64,000 nt of DNA from UBA2287 sp037442025 (lineage in GTDB: Bacteria > Bacteroidota > Bacteroidia > Bacteroidales > Tenuifilaceae), in the NCBI GenBank assembly GCA_037442025.1, contig JBBIRB010000006.1, positions 1 to 64,000 on the forward strand, given 5' to 3'. Positions 1 to 8,637 of this stretch are shown here, piece after piece (the stretch's first letter is position 1; every line of letters starts with the position of its first letter). The position numbers and the translations under genes are program-made. The notes beneath the pieces were generated by a model. That model saw only the letters and a list, made by a program, of their open reading frames with translations. It was not told the origin of the DNA and made no database searches.

Positions 1-371
1 TTACTTTTTTTTGCTGTAGAAAAAAAGTAAGAGCCTGTGCGGCTTGAGCACTAAAGCCAGCAATGATTTTTTATCGGACAATAGTGTTTATGAATATTAG
101 AATAGCACATATAATTATATGTTTTACACAAACGCTCCATTTGATAGTTGGTTGCTTTATGTAAATTTTTTGATCAAAGAATTTGGCCAAGCTTATTACT
201 AACCAATACTAATAGTTTCAAAATTGCAATTATACGTAATTGGGCATTACAGCAACCTTTAATAATATAAAGCACAGCTAAACAATACATTAAATACAAT
301 GGCGCTATTTTTGAAATATAGATGGCAGAATTCAAGCCAATAATCCTGTAGTTTTGGTGCATTTGAAGGCT
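1..371. other. gene-free left edge of the window
   Basis: No credible gene is visible here. The first 30 bases form an 11-bp perfect inverted repeat (1-11 with 20-30, loop 12-19) made almost only of A and T apart from one G/C pair. It could be the terminator of a gene lying to the left, but nothing further can be said. The rest is AT-rich. Part of it (from about position 39) may be the left end of the insertion sequence whose transposase starts near 372. A 62-codon minus-strand frame at 174-362 has no family resemblance and looks like chance. Confidence 0.5.
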
Positions 372-1291
372 ATGAATAAAAAATTTGCTTTTATTGTGGT
401 TCGAAAAGGACTAAAAAGAATGGAACAAACCACGGTGTTCAGAACTTTCATTGCAATGACTGTGGTCGGCAATTTCTAGGAGGCAAACGCATTGTCAATC
501 AGTTGTTATGGAGTGAGTACACCGAAGGAAAGCAAACGTATCAGCAGTTATCCGCAAAATATGGTGTGTCAATAAAAACAATTCAGCGAAGGCTCGACAA
601 GGTTTTCGTTAGCAAGGGTTTTACAAAGCCTACTCAGGGGGTGGTAATGATGGACACAACTTATTTTGGTCGTGATTTTGGGGTTATGGTATTCAAGAGC
701 ACCGAAGGCCACCATTTATACTGGAAATACGTTAAATACGAGACGATTGCAGGCTACATGGAGGGCATCAGCTACCTGAAGGCACAAGGGATGAAGATCC
801 AGGGCGTTGTATGCGATGGACGAAAGGGCCTATTTAAGGCTTTGGCCGAATACCCCGTTCAGATGTGCCAGTTCCATCAAACCGCTATTGTTACCCGTTA
901 CTTAACCAGAAAGCCTAAGCGACAGGCGTCGGTTGAACTCCAGGAGATTATGTGGCTGCTCCCCAGAACCGACAAGGAGAGCGTCTTCGGGGCGCTCGGT
1001 GAATGGCATGAAAAATGGGAGCGGTTCATCAATGAAAGAGCAAAAAACCCTGAAACGGGCAAAAGCAGATATATCCATAAGTGCCTACGGAGCGCCTACA
1101 AGAGCCTTGAAAGGAACAGGGAATACCTGTTCACATGGTACTATAGCATGGAATTAGGTTTGCCCAATACAAACAACCAACTCGAAGGGACCTTTACGGG
1201 TTTAAAGAATAAACTACGAAATCATAATGGCTTAAGCCGCAGCCGAAGAGAGAAGTTCATCGATGGGTTTTTAAAGGCATCTGGCGAGTAA
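372..1291 (+). CDS. IS256-family transposase, variant zinc-binding type (frameshifted N-terminus)
   Basis: The main open frame gives a DDE transposase of the IS1249-like, zinc-ribbon subgroup of IS256. It has a helix-turn-helix-like segment (KYGVSIKTIQRRLD), then acidic residues in VMMDTTYFGRDFG, VCDGRKG and NQLEGTF that fit the DDE triad, and the QMCQFHQ motif typical of the group. In the same frame, upstream from about 386, lies a zinc ribbon (CFYCG ... CNDCG). The only sensible ATG (372) is in another frame. It joins the zinc ribbon only if one A is added, or a -1 slip occurs, in the A6 run at 378-383, which would read MNKKICFYCG. So either the gene is frameshifted, the run is miscalled, or slippage is used. 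A TTG at 503 would start after the zinc ribbon and is unlikely to be the real start. Confidence 0.85.
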
Positions 1292-1307
1292 AATAATTAC
1301 AAAAAAA

Positions 1308-1329
1308 AAGGCTGGTGGAAGCCAGCCTT
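1308..1329. terminator. hairpin after the transposase gene
   Basis: An 8-bp perfect stem (AAGGCTGG with CCAGCCTT) with a 6-base loop lies 16 bases past the transposase stop. A run of A precedes it and no T run follows, so it would be a weak terminator for the transposase but could stop transcription entering the element from the right. Confidence 0.5.
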
Positions 1330-1450
1330 AGTAACCATTTTGCTCGGTCAAGCTATTCCTGACAGGTTGCTCCCCAGCAGAGCCTGTTTCTGCTTACTTG
1401 ACATTCAAATATCACATTAATGAGAATACGTTAGCTGTTGAGGTGAAAAT

Positions 1451-1514
1451 AAAAAGCATTAAAAATGTCCATTAGAGATAATCGTCTAAAAAAAAGCATT
1501 AGAAATGTCCATTA
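1451..1514 (+). repeat. 24-bp direct repeat pair, 40-bp period
   Basis: AAAAAGCATTA followed by AAATGTCCATTA, with one base differing between copies, occurs at 1451-1474 and 1491-1514. Multiple short repeats of this kind occur at IS21-family ends, so this may be the scar of a lost element, or a binding site. No transposase of that family is seen in the window. Confidence 0.55.
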
Positions 1515-1617
1515 CGCCAACTTGTTCTTATGTCAATGAAGTTAGGTGTCACAAAACTTTTTACCAACCATTTTTGCGTATTATGCCCCAAATGCACTCG
1601 AAGTAAACAATCAACAA

Positions 1618-1653
1618 AAAGCCCAATTCGAAAAACTTTTCGAATTGGGCTTT
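1618..1653 (-). terminator. terminator of the acyl-CoA ligase gene
   Basis: A 17-bp perfect stem (AAAGCCCAATTCGAAAA with its complement) with a 2-base loop lies 18 bases past the minus-strand stop at 1672. The A-rich outer stem gives a T run on either strand, so it may act in both directions. Confidence 0.85.
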
Positions 1654-1671
1654 ACTCTGTTAAAAAAGGAA

Positions 1672-3333
1672 CTATTCCTCAACTCCTTGGTATAAAAACC
1701 GCTTAATACTTTTCTTGGGGGTTTTTTCAAACTCCTGGTTAGTGATTTTTATTGCTGCCAATTGGCTGTAAGAAGGAAGGTGCTTATTAGCTTCGTGTCG
1801 ATTGTGCTCCATTACTTTTATAATGTCTTCGTGACTAAGACCATCCTTGCTGGTAGCTTCAGCGTCGGGGTATACTAGTGCAACAAGTTTCCCATTCTGT
1901 TCAATTACAACAGTTTCCTGTACATAAGGCAAATTGCTTAATCGCGCTTCAACCTCTTCGGGGTAAATGTTTTGACCACTAGGGCCAAGGATCATGCTTT
2001 TGCTTCGACCCTTTATAAAAATAAAGCCATCCTTATCAACAATTCCTAAGTCGCCTGTATGTAACCAACCGTCGCTATCGATAGCCTTTGCAGTAGCCTC
2101 AGGATTTTTATAGTATCCGTACATTAAATTCTCCCCGCGAATAAGAATCTCTCCTACTTCCCTTTCTGGATTGGGCGAGTCGATTCGCATTTCGAGAGTA
2201 GGGAGAAGTTGGCCACACGAGGCCATTTTGGTTTTTCTCCAGCCTGTATACGAAATAAGCGGACCGCACTCGGTCATTCCGTAGCCTACCGTAACAGGGA
2301 ACTTAATTTTTCGCAAAAGAATTTCCACATCTTCGTTAAGGGCAGCTCCTCCAATGACCACTTCGAGGAAATTTCCACCAAAAGCATCGGTAAGCGACTT
2401 GTTTATTTTTTTATGAATAAGTTTGTTTAAAACCGGCACTGCCAAAATGGTTTTAACTACTGGCTTGCTTATTACAGGGAGTAATTTCTTTTTGTAAATT
2501 TTTTCAAGAATGAGAGGTACTGCCAGCACAAGGCGGGGCTTAACCTCCTGAAATGCCTGAAGAATTATTTGGGGAGATGGAACTTTTGTTAGGAATGTTA
2601 TGTGGCAACCAACTGCAAATGGCATTAAAAATTCGAAAGCAACTCCGTAGGCGTGTGCCAAGGGCAGAAACGATACAATTTTATCTTTTGCCTGAAGGCC
2701 AATGTTTTTTCTTCCAAAATCGATATTCGCAGCGAGGCTGTTGTGTGGCAGCATAACCCCTTTCGAAAAGCCTGTGGTTCCAGAAGTGTAACTAATTACA
2801 GCCAGCTTATCGTTGGGCGTTTCGGTATAATGTATGGCAGCCGGGGTCAAATTGGAAGCTTCCTGCTCAATGCGCTCTCTCATTTCTCTGGCCCGCTGGG
2901 CCATTTCATGGTTCCTTTCAACCAACGGTTCGTAGTTGGTTAGCGAGAGCATAACACGAACCCCTTGAATTTCCTTTTCCTTAATATTGTCCCATACTAA
3001 TTCGCCCGCAAAAAGAGCAATTGAATCGGAATGATTAATGATGTTGTGCACATCAGTAGCCGAAAAGTCGGCTAAAATGGGCACCACAACAGCACCATAA
3101 GAAATAGTGGCCAAATATGCAATGGCCCAGTTGGCATTGTTTCTGCCGTATAGCGCAACCTTATCGCCGGGTTTTATTTCCCAAGCCTCAAAGGTTTTGT
3201 GCAGCTTGTAAATGTGCCTGGCAACATCGCTGTACTTGTAATTGATACCCTGATAGTCGGACAGCGAAGGCTCATCCCAGTTGTTTCGAATACTTTTCTC
3301 AACAAACTCTTTTACAAAGTTGAATTCAATCAT
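1672..3333 (-). CDS. AMP-forming long-chain acyl-CoA synthetase-like protein
   Basis: The 553-residue product is a member of the ANL adenylate-forming superfamily that most likely activates fatty acids with ATP and CoA. Seen in order: the P-loop-like motif SYTSGTTGFSKG (near residue 180), the GYGMTECGP motif, GWLHTGDLG before the hinge, and a C-terminal lysine region (KTPKKSIKRF) where the catalytic lysine normally sits. The length is normal for short FadD-type enzymes. It is transcribed alone, with a strong terminator just downstream. The acyl chain length cannot be read from the sequence; acetate or aryl acids are possible but the closest overall resemblance is to long-chain ligases. Confidence 0.88.
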   Translation of the reverse strand: MIEFNFVKEFVEKSIRNNWDEPSLSDYQGINYKYSDVARHIYKLHKTFEAWEIKPGDKVALYGRNNANWAIAYLATISYGAVVVPILADFSATDVHNIINHSDSIALFAGELVWDNIKEKEIQGVRVMLSLTNYEPLVERNHEMAQRAREMRERIEQEASNLTPAAIHYTETPNDKLAVISYTSGTTGFSKGVMLPHNSLAANIDFGRKNIGLQAKDKIVSFLPLAHAYGVAFEFLMPFAVGCHITFLTKVPSPQIILQAFQEVKPRLVLAVPLILEKIYKKKLLPVISKPVVKTILAVPVLNKLIHKKINKSLTDAFGGNFLEVVIGGAALNEDVEILLRKIKFPVTVGYGMTECGPLISYTGWRKTKMASCGQLLPTLEMRIDSPNPEREVGEILIRGENLMYGYYKNPEATAKAIDSDGWLHTGDLGIVDKDGFIFIKGRSKSMILGPSGQNIYPEEVEARLSNLPYVQETVVIEQNGKLVALVYPDAEATSKDGLSHEDIIKVMEHNRHEANKHLPSYSQLAAIKITNQEFEKTPKKSIKRFLYQGVEE

Positions 3334-3431
3334 AATTTTGGATTTAAAAGGGTTATAAATTCAAAGCCCTAAAAAGCGTTACTTAATTCGTTAAAAAGCC
3401 AACGAAAAACAAATATAGGTAAAAAAACAAC

Positions 3432-3815
3432 TTAACACTTTCGTTTGCTGACTTGGTAAACTACAACAGCGATTAGAAGCCCAATAATAAGCCCCACGGC
3501 ATTGGCATAAATATCAAAAGGGTTGAATCTTCGACCATTGGAGAGAAGTTGCAGCAGTTCCGACGCAATTGAGAAAAGAGTCGCAGTTGTAAAAAGAAGC
3601 CACCATGTTGCCCTTTTTTGCATAAAGTTGGATGCAACGAGCGCAAGCATGGGAAGGGGAATAAAGGTTACAAAATGCAGGAAATAGTCGAACTCATTGC
3701 TTGTGCCTGGAATCAAACGATTAAGCGTATTGCGAGAAAGTATCGACATTGCAGCGAGGGCTAATATGAAAACCCAAAAAAGGGCATTTGCAACGATGGT
3801 GGCCGAACGTTTCAT
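3432..3815 (-). CDS. VanZ-like small membrane protein
   Basis: The 127-residue protein has four predicted transmembrane segments (about 8-28, 43-60, 68-88 and 102-122). It matches the VanZ-like fold in its layout: an acidic/His segment (FDYFLHFVTF) before helix 2, SELLQLL in helix 3 and a DIYANAVG motif ahead of helix 4. VanZ itself is linked to teicoplanin resistance, but most family members are uncharacterised, so no drug resistance should be assumed. It lies between two minus-strand genes with about 100-150 bases on each side. A second, frameshifted VanZ-like gene is at 48834-49249. Confidence 0.75.
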   Translation of the reverse strand: MKRSATIVANALFWVFILALAAMSILSRNTLNRLIPGTSNEFDYFLHFVTFIPLPMLALVASNFMQKRATWWLLFTTATLFSIASELLQLLSNGRRFNPFDIYANAVGLIIGLLIAVVVYQVSKRKC

Positions 3816-3962
3816 GGCCCAAATATAGAATCAAAATCACAAATTAGAACCATTAGGGAAAAAATGAAACGTTGTTAAAATAAAAGAGGCAGCCTTGAAA
3901 GCCATGTTGACTTAACTTTTTGCTTTGTCGCAAACTTTCAAAACCACCTCGGCATACTTGCT

Positions 3963-5160
3963 TTAAAGTGACCGCTCTACGTCATTATCGCCGCGCCCCC
4001 AAAGGTTAATTATGGCTAGGTCTGCATTACCCTTCAGAACTTTTACAGCCAATGCTACAGCATGGCTCGACTCAATTGCGGGAGTAATACCATCAAACTC
4101 CGAAAGTAACTTGAAGGCACTTACCGCTTCGCGTGCGGTAACAGGGAAATAGGTTGCTCTGCCAGTATCTTTCAAGAAGGCATGCTGTGGACTAATACCG
4201 GGATAGTCGAGCCCAGCAGCAATAGAATGCAACTCTATTGGATTTCCTTCGTTGTTGACCAAGCAATACCAGTAGGTTCCTGAAAAAAAGCGGGTTGGCC
4301 TAACGAAAAAGTAGCAGCTGTTTTTTCTAGTACCGCTTCACCGCCTTCTTCGGCACCGTATATGTCCACTTCTGTATTGTTTAAAAAACCCGAGAAGAGA
4401 CCAATTGCACTTGATCCTCTGCCTACACAGGCAAAAATCGACTGGGGTAACCGACCTTCAATGTTTAGAATTTGGTTTCGGGCATCCTGTCCAATAGCGC
4501 TTTGGAATAGCCAACCATTCGAGGGTAGGGGTGTGGACCAACCTGCGAACCCTAAAGATAGTATACATCTGGGTGCTCAATGTAGTAACCCAGTGCGGCT
4601 TCAACAGCATCCTTAAGGGTTTGGGTTCCCATGTTGGTAGTTACCACTTCTGAACCCAATAGTTTCATCCGCTCTACATTTAATGCCTGGCGCTGGGCAT
4701 CTATTTCACCCATGAACACTTTGCACTTGATTCCTAAAAGAGCTGCTGCTGTTGCGGTAGCAACACCGTGCTGCCCGGCTCCCGTTTCTGCAATTACCTC
4801 TCTTGCACCCATGCGTTTTGCAACCAGTATTTGGCCAATGGTATTGTTTATTTTGTGCGAACCAGTATGGTTAAGGTCTTCTCGTTTCAAATAGATAGTC
4901 GACCCTACAAATTCTCTCAACATCTTTGCGTACTAGAGGGGAGAAGGCCTACCCACGTATGTTTTTAGGTAGCGAATAAATTCCCTTTGGAATGAGTCTT
5001 TCTTTACAACCGCATTAAAAAAACAGGCAAGTTTTTCAAGGGGTTCGGCAAGAACAGGAGTAACATGCGCGCCTCCAAACTCACCGTGAGGCCATTATGG
5101 TTTAGCATTTCATTTAAGGGCTCAACGTCTACAACGATTTTGGATTGAAGGTTAGGTTTC
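3963..5160 (-). pseudogene. trpB: decayed tryptophan synthase beta chain
   Basis: Conceptual translation of all three minus-strand frames recovers nearly the whole TrpB sequence: GEFGGAHV, then YVGRPSPL, then the PLP-lysine region (NHTGSHKINN), ETGAGQHGVATA, GSQVGPHPYP, ACVGRGSSAIG, AGLDYPGISP and the final GRGDNDVE. The reading is broken by an in-frame TAG at 4933-4935 (after RPSPL, where Tyr is usual), a TAG at 4552-4554 (before GSQVGPHP), and at least two frameshifts (around 4510 near MVGY/FQSA, and near 4280-4290 before the VNNEGNP block). Another shift probably precedes GEFGG. So many lesions cannot be sequencing noise. No other trp biosynthesis gene is nearby. The 5' end is uncertain because the start region is itself scrambled. 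The cell presumably imports tryptophan or has another trpB elsewhere. Confidence 0.9.
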
Positions 5161-5312
5161 CATTTAAAGGTTTAATAATACGATTTGGTTAAGTTCCTAA
5201 TAATATAAGGTGGAAGCATCTACGTAGGATGCATAATCAGTATGGGCGGGGAGGCCCCGCCTACTCCACAACCAATCAAATATTTTAAAATAATCCAAAG
5301 CCATATAAACAT

Positions 5313-5338
5313 AAAAAAACCGCATGAGGGACCTGCGG
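5313..5338 (-). terminator. terminator-like hairpin upstream of decayed trpB
   Basis: CCGCA (5320-5324) pairs with TGCGG (5334-5338). On the minus strand the stem is followed by seven T (complement of 5313-5319). It would stop transcription heading into the dead trpB and could be the relic of an attenuator; alternatively it is a plain terminator. The stem is only 5 bp. Confidence 0.5.
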
Positions 5339-5520
5339 CATAAAACGTTACGAATACAAACGGTGCACCTATTACCCTCGATTTAGAGTTCTAGTGTGCC
5401 ACCAAAAATTTGCAGTTTGCTAATAAAACTTGTTCGTAAATGCAAATGAATGGAAAAACAGATAAAGTTCAATGCAAATTAGCGAGAATGGAAAAAATTC
5501 CAATAAACCAATGCATTTTC

Positions 5521-5550
5521 TTACATTTGCCTTTACATTAACAAATGTAA
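5521..5550. promoter_or_regulatory. 9-bp inverted repeat overlapping a -7-like box
   Basis: TTACATTTG (5521-5529) and CAAATGTAA (5542-5550) are perfect inverted copies 12 bases apart, ending 3 bases before the ATG at 5554. The left arm contains TACATTTG, which fits the Bacteroidota -7 consensus TAnnTTTG, though no clear -33 element was found. This layout suits a dimeric repressor site controlling the PNPOx/SDR pair. It is inference; no regulator gene is adjacent. Confidence 0.45.
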
Positions 5551-5553
5551 TTA

Positions 5554-6015
5554 ATGAGCTTGCCCGATGCCCGAATTGTTGAGTTTATAAACGAGCACCA
5601 TGTGCTTACACTAGCCACCTGTTTTGAAGAGGAGCCCTGGTGTGCCAATTGCTTTTACGTTTATTTGCCTAACGACAATTGTTTTGTTTTCACTTCCGAT
5701 AACGACACAAAGCATATCCGCTATGCCAGCCATAATATATATGTGGCAGGCAGCATTGTGCTCGAAACATCAATTATTGGGAAAATTCAGGGCGTTCAGT
5801 TTCAGGGGATAATAAGTCAGCCCAATTCTGAGTATTACCTGAAGGTGAAAAAGGCATACATTAAAAAGTTTCCCATAGCAATGCTAATGGATACAACCCT
5901 TTGGGTTGTCGACCTTACTTACATTAAGTTTACCGATAACCGTTTGGGTTTCGGAAAAAAGCTCATTTGGGAAAAAGATACTATTATTGACCCTTTAATT
6001 AAAGATAAAGAATAA
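5554..6015 (+). CDS. pyridoxamine 5'-phosphate oxidase-like flavin-binding protein (YhbP/UPF0306-like)
   Basis: The 153-residue protein has the split-barrel PNPOx-like layout: an opening helix, then VLTLATCFEEEPWCAN (strands that line the flavin site), VFTSDNDTKH, and a middle FQGIIS segment. It resembles the YhbP/UPF0306 group, small proteins of unknown role thought to bind FMN or a related cofactor. It is too short and lacks the C-terminal segment of true PdxH. Its stop codon overlaps the next start (TAATG), so it is translationally coupled with the SDR protein. An inverted repeat lies over its promoter region. Confidence 0.7.
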   Translation: MSLPDARIVEFINEHHVLTLATCFEEEPWCANCFYVYLPNDNCFVFTSDNDTKHIRYASHNIYVAGSIVLETSIIGKIQGVQFQGIISQPNSEYYLKVKKAYIKKFPIAMLMDTTLWVVDLTYIKFTDNRLGFGKKLIWEKDTIIDPLIKDKE

Positions 6016-7031
6016 TGATTCTGGTTACAGGGGCCACAGGGTTAGTAGGTTCTCATCTGCTGTTTGAACTAACTAAAAGGGAACAGCTGGTTCGTGCCAG
6101 TTTCCGATCTCATTCGAGAGTAGATAGGGTTAAGAAACTTTTCAGTATTTATGACAAACAAATTGGTTTAACCCTGTTTGAGAGGATACAATGGACCCAA
6201 TGCAACCTAACCGACTACCAGGAAACTTTGGAGCTAACCCGTGGGATTAAAACCGTATTTCACTGTGCAGCAATGGTTTCATTTAGTAGCCGCAAGGCTC
6301 AGTCCATGGTATTTAACAACGTACAGGGTACTGCAAATATGGTTGATGCAAGCATAGCCAACGGTGTTGAGGCTTTCTGTCATGTAAGTTCCATTGCTGC
6401 ACTAGGCGATGCAGTTAATGGTTCGGCTGTCGATGAGTCTTGTACTATGGGTAAACTCAAGAAGAAATCGGCCTATGCAAGGAGCAAGTTTTTCTCTGAA
6501 AACGAGGTCTGGAGGGGCATTGAGTATGGCTTAAACGCAGTTATAGTAAATCCATCTGTAATTATTGGACCTACCAGTTGGAATAGCGGAAGTGGTCTTC
6601 TCTTCTCAACTATTGGCAAAGGGTTTCCTTTTTATACAACTGGAGTTAGTGGTTATGTAGGAGTAACCGACGTGGTTCAGGCTATGCTGCTATTAGTAGA
6701 AAGCAAGAAATGGGGGCAAAGGTATTTGCTCAATTCAGAAAACATTTCGCATCAGCAGGTTTTCAATCAAATTGCTGTTGAGCTGGGGAAGAAGAAACCT
6801 ACCATTCGGGTTCGGAAATGGATGTCGTCATTGGCATGGCCAATTGCCTATATTATGTCGTTGGTAACAGGTAAGGACCCCGTAATTACCCGCGAAACCG
6901 CCAAAAGTGGCCATTCGAAAACTTACTATTCTGCTCAAAAAATTGAAAATGAGTTGGGGTTTAGATTCAATCCCATTTCCCGGGCAATAAAGGATACAGC
7001 CAAAATATACAAGGAAGGAAGCCTACAATAA
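6015..7031 (+). CDS. NAD(P)-dependent epimerase/dehydratase family protein (extended SDR)
   Basis: The 338-residue product begins with the Rossmann motif TGATGLVGSH and carries the catalytic YxxxK as YARSK (near residue 155) with a preceding HVSSIAALG serine strand. Residues VNPSVIIGP follow, as in extended SDRs of the dihydroflavonol reductase/3-beta-HSD type. The substrate is unknown. The ATG overlaps the stop of the upstream PNPOx-like gene by one base, so the two form an operon and might act on a common redox substrate. It converges with lgt 6 bases away. Confidence 0.8.
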   Translation: MILVTGATGLVGSHLLFELTKREQLVRASFRSHSRVDRVKKLFSIYDKQIGLTLFERIQWTQCNLTDYQETLELTRGIKTVFHCAAMVSFSSRKAQSMVFNNVQGTANMVDASIANGVEAFCHVSSIAALGDAVNGSAVDESCTMGKLKKKSAYARSKFFSENEVWRGIEYGLNAVIVNPSVIIGPTSWNSGSGLLFSTIGKGFPFYTTGVSGYVGVTDVVQAMLLLVESKKWGQRYLLNSENISHQQVFNQIAVELGKKKPTIRVRKWMSSLAWPIAYIMSLVTGKDPVITRETAKSGHSKTYYSAQKIENELGFRFNPISRAIKDTAKIYKEGSLQ

Positions 7032-7037
7032 TTCCAC

Positions 7038-7835
7038 CTACAGCGTTTTCTTATTTTTAAGAAGTGCCCAGACAATAAATCCTAATCCAATAATTACGAA
7101 AGGTACGCTTAGCCATTGGCCCATGTTAAGAGCCATGGTTTCCTCAAATTTAACCTGAGGCTCCTTTAGGTATTCAATTAAAAAGCGGGCACCGAAAACG
7201 AGAGCGAGGAAACTCCCAAAGAGTACGCCGGCACGAGGTTTCGATTGGTTCTTTATGTATACAACAAGCAGAAAAAAGAAGAAAACCAAATAGCTTAGTG
7301 CTTCATAAATTTGCGTGGGGTGCTTAGCAACCGATTGCCCGTCGCGAACGAACACAAAACCCCAGGGCAACGAAGTTTCCACGCCATATATTTCAGAATT
7401 CATAAGATTTCCAAGTCTGATAAGAACCCCAGCAAGGGCAACAGGAATAACAATGCGATCGAGCACATAAAGCATGCTGCGCTTATGTTTTCGGCAAAAA
7501 AGGAATAACGAAAAAATAATTCCAATAGCAGCTCCGTGGCTTGCCAGACCACCTTCCCAAATTTTGAGAATTTCGAGAGGATTTGCTAAATAATATTCGG
7601 GTTGGTAAAAAAGGCAGTGCCCCAGGCGGGCACCAATAACGGTACCAATAAAGGTATACATAGTTAGGCTGTCGAGGAAACCTTCGGGCAGACCCTCGCG
7701 CTTAACAAACCAATTGAAAATGAGGTAACCAAAAACGAACGATAGAGCCCATAGGAGCCCATAGTAACGGATTGAAAGTGGCCCAAGGGAGAAAATCTCC
7801 GGGTCAATATTCCATATAACTTGGAGTAATTGCAT
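7038..7835 (-). CDS. lgt: prolipoprotein diacylglyceryl transferase
   Basis: This integral membrane enzyme moves diacylglycerol from phosphatidylglycerol to the lipobox cysteine of lipoproteins, the first step of lipoprotein maturation. The 265-residue length, several transmembrane helices, the HGAAIG motif (catalytic histidine) and the Lgt signature RLGNLMNSEIYG all fit. Many lipoproteins in this window (PorK, DUF4270, the small protein at 40941) are expected substrates. It is a single minus-strand gene, divergent from ribE; TACCTTTA about 45 bases upstream resembles a -7 element. Confidence 0.95.
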   Translation of the reverse strand: MQLLQVIWNIDPEIFSLGPLSIRYYGLLWALSFVFGYLIFNWFVKREGLPEGFLDSLTMYTFIGTVIGARLGHCLFYQPEYYLANPLEILKIWEGGLASHGAAIGIIFSLFLFCRKHKRSMLYVLDRIVIPVALAGVLIRLGNLMNSEIYGVETSLPWGFVFVRDGQSVAKHPTQIYEALSYLVFFFFLLVVYIKNQSKPRAGVLFGSFLALVFGARFLIEYLKEPQVKFEETMALNMGQWLSVPFVIIGLGFIVWALLKNKKTL

Positions 7836-8000
7836 GGCTTATAAAGACGTTAATGTTATTAAAGTAGTGTAAAGGTATGAAAAATAGTTTTCAGCGCTAT
7901 CGTTGGCGTTGTTACTTAACTTTTTTTAATTCGTTTTTTCGAAATTTGGGCTAATTTTACTGCCTGCAAACATTGTATTATTAACCCATAAACCCAAGTC

Positions 8001-8621
8001 ATGTTCTCAGGAATTGTTGAAGAAACCGCAAAGGTTGTTTCGCTCAGAAGCGAAAAGGACAACCTGCATATTACATTAACCTGCTCGTTTGCAAAGGATC
8101 TGAAAATCGACCAGAGCGTTTCGCACAATGGCGTTTGCTTAACGGTGGTAAAGGTCGACGGAAACACGTACACGGTTACAGCAATCAAGGAAACCCTCGA
8201 AAAATCGAATCTAGGTCTGTTAAAGGTAGGCGATAAGGTAAACGTTGAGCGAAGCATGAAAATTGAAAGCCTTCTCGATGGGCACATGGTTCAGGGGCAT
8301 ATCGATCAAACCGCCATCTGCACTAAAGTAGAAGAAGCCGAGGGCAGCTGGTACTACACTTTCGAGTACGATCCTGGCAAGGGCAATATAACCGTTGAAA
8401 AAGGTTCTGTTGCTGTTAATGGAGTTAGTTTAACTGTTGTAAACTCCCAACCCAGTTCTTTTCAGGTTGCCATAATTCCTTTTACCTATGAAGTAACCAA
8501 CTTTCATCAGTTTACAAAAGGTACAGTAGTCAACCTCGAATTCGATGTGGTTGGAAAATACATTGCCAAACTTCTAAAGCAGTACATTGAGGGAGGTATG
8601 ATTCAGAAATTGGCACAATAG
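8001..8621 (+). CDS. ribE: riboflavin synthase, alpha chain
   Basis: The enzyme dismutates two molecules of 6,7-dimethyl-8-ribityllumazine to riboflavin and the pyrimidinedione. The 206-residue protein has the expected two lumazine-binding repeats, the first opening with MFSGIVEE and the second with MVQGHIDQTA (about residue 95). Length is typical. No FMN riboswitch could be recognised in the 165 bases upstream. A sensor kinase gene follows 16 bases later on the same strand. No other rib gene is nearby. Confidence 0.95.
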   Translation: MFSGIVEETAKVVSLRSEKDNLHITLTCSFAKDLKIDQSVSHNGVCLTVVKVDGNTYTVTAIKETLEKSNLGLLKVGDKVNVERSMKIESLLDGHMVQGHIDQTAICTKVEEAEGSWYYTFEYDPGKGNITVEKGSVAVNGVSLTVVNSQPSSFQVAIIPFTYEVTNFHQFTKGTVVNLEFDVVGKYIAKLLKQYIEGGMIQKLAQ

Positions 8622-8637
8622 CTAACCAAAATTTAAA

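Larger units (their letters stand above)
39..1378 (+). mobile_element. putative IS256-type insertion sequence (zinc-ribbon variant)
   Basis: The transposase gene inside is clear; the ends are a guess. The 9-mer AGAGCCTGT occurs at 30-38 and again at 1379-1387, the spacing expected of an 8-9 bp target duplication of the IS256 family. The inner flanks share a weak inverted match (GC-G with GAGCA about 8 bases in). A 9-mer repeat between two flanks of about 370 bp is not statistically strong, so the boundaries are tentative. No passenger gene is present. Confidence 0.4.
1292..1671. other. intergenic stretch between the IS and the acyl-CoA ligase
   Basis: This 380-base stretch has no gene. It holds the transposase hairpin (1308-1329), the presumed right end of the insertion sequence, a 24-bp imperfect direct repeat (1451-1474 and 1491-1514) and the terminator hairpin of the minus-strand acyl-CoA ligase (1618-1653). 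Confidence 0.6.
5161..5553. other. gene-free stretch upstream of the dead trpB
   Basis: About 390 bases separate the decayed trpB from the PNPOx-like gene. On the minus strand it holds a terminator-like hairpin (5313-5338) and a strong GC hairpin with a 7-bp stem and 3-base loop (5245-5261, GGCGGGG with CCCCGCC, no T run). A 9-bp inverted repeat at 5521-5550 sits at the promoter of the plus-strand gene. A minus-strand TGG TGG pair near 5402-5407 lies in a short frame without an ATG, so a Trp leader peptide is not established. Confidence 0.45.

Noticed and set aside
174..362. 62-codon minus-strand frame before the transposase
   Set aside because: No family likeness, very AT-rich, and probably inside the insertion sequence end.
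5340..5520. tryptophan leader peptide ahead of dead trpB
   Set aside because: A TGG TGG pair exists on the minus strand but its frame has no ATG, and other short frames have only one or two scattered Trp codons.
7836..8000. possible FMN riboswitch before ribE
   Set aside because: The stretch is short and AT-rich, and the conserved RFN core bases could not be found.
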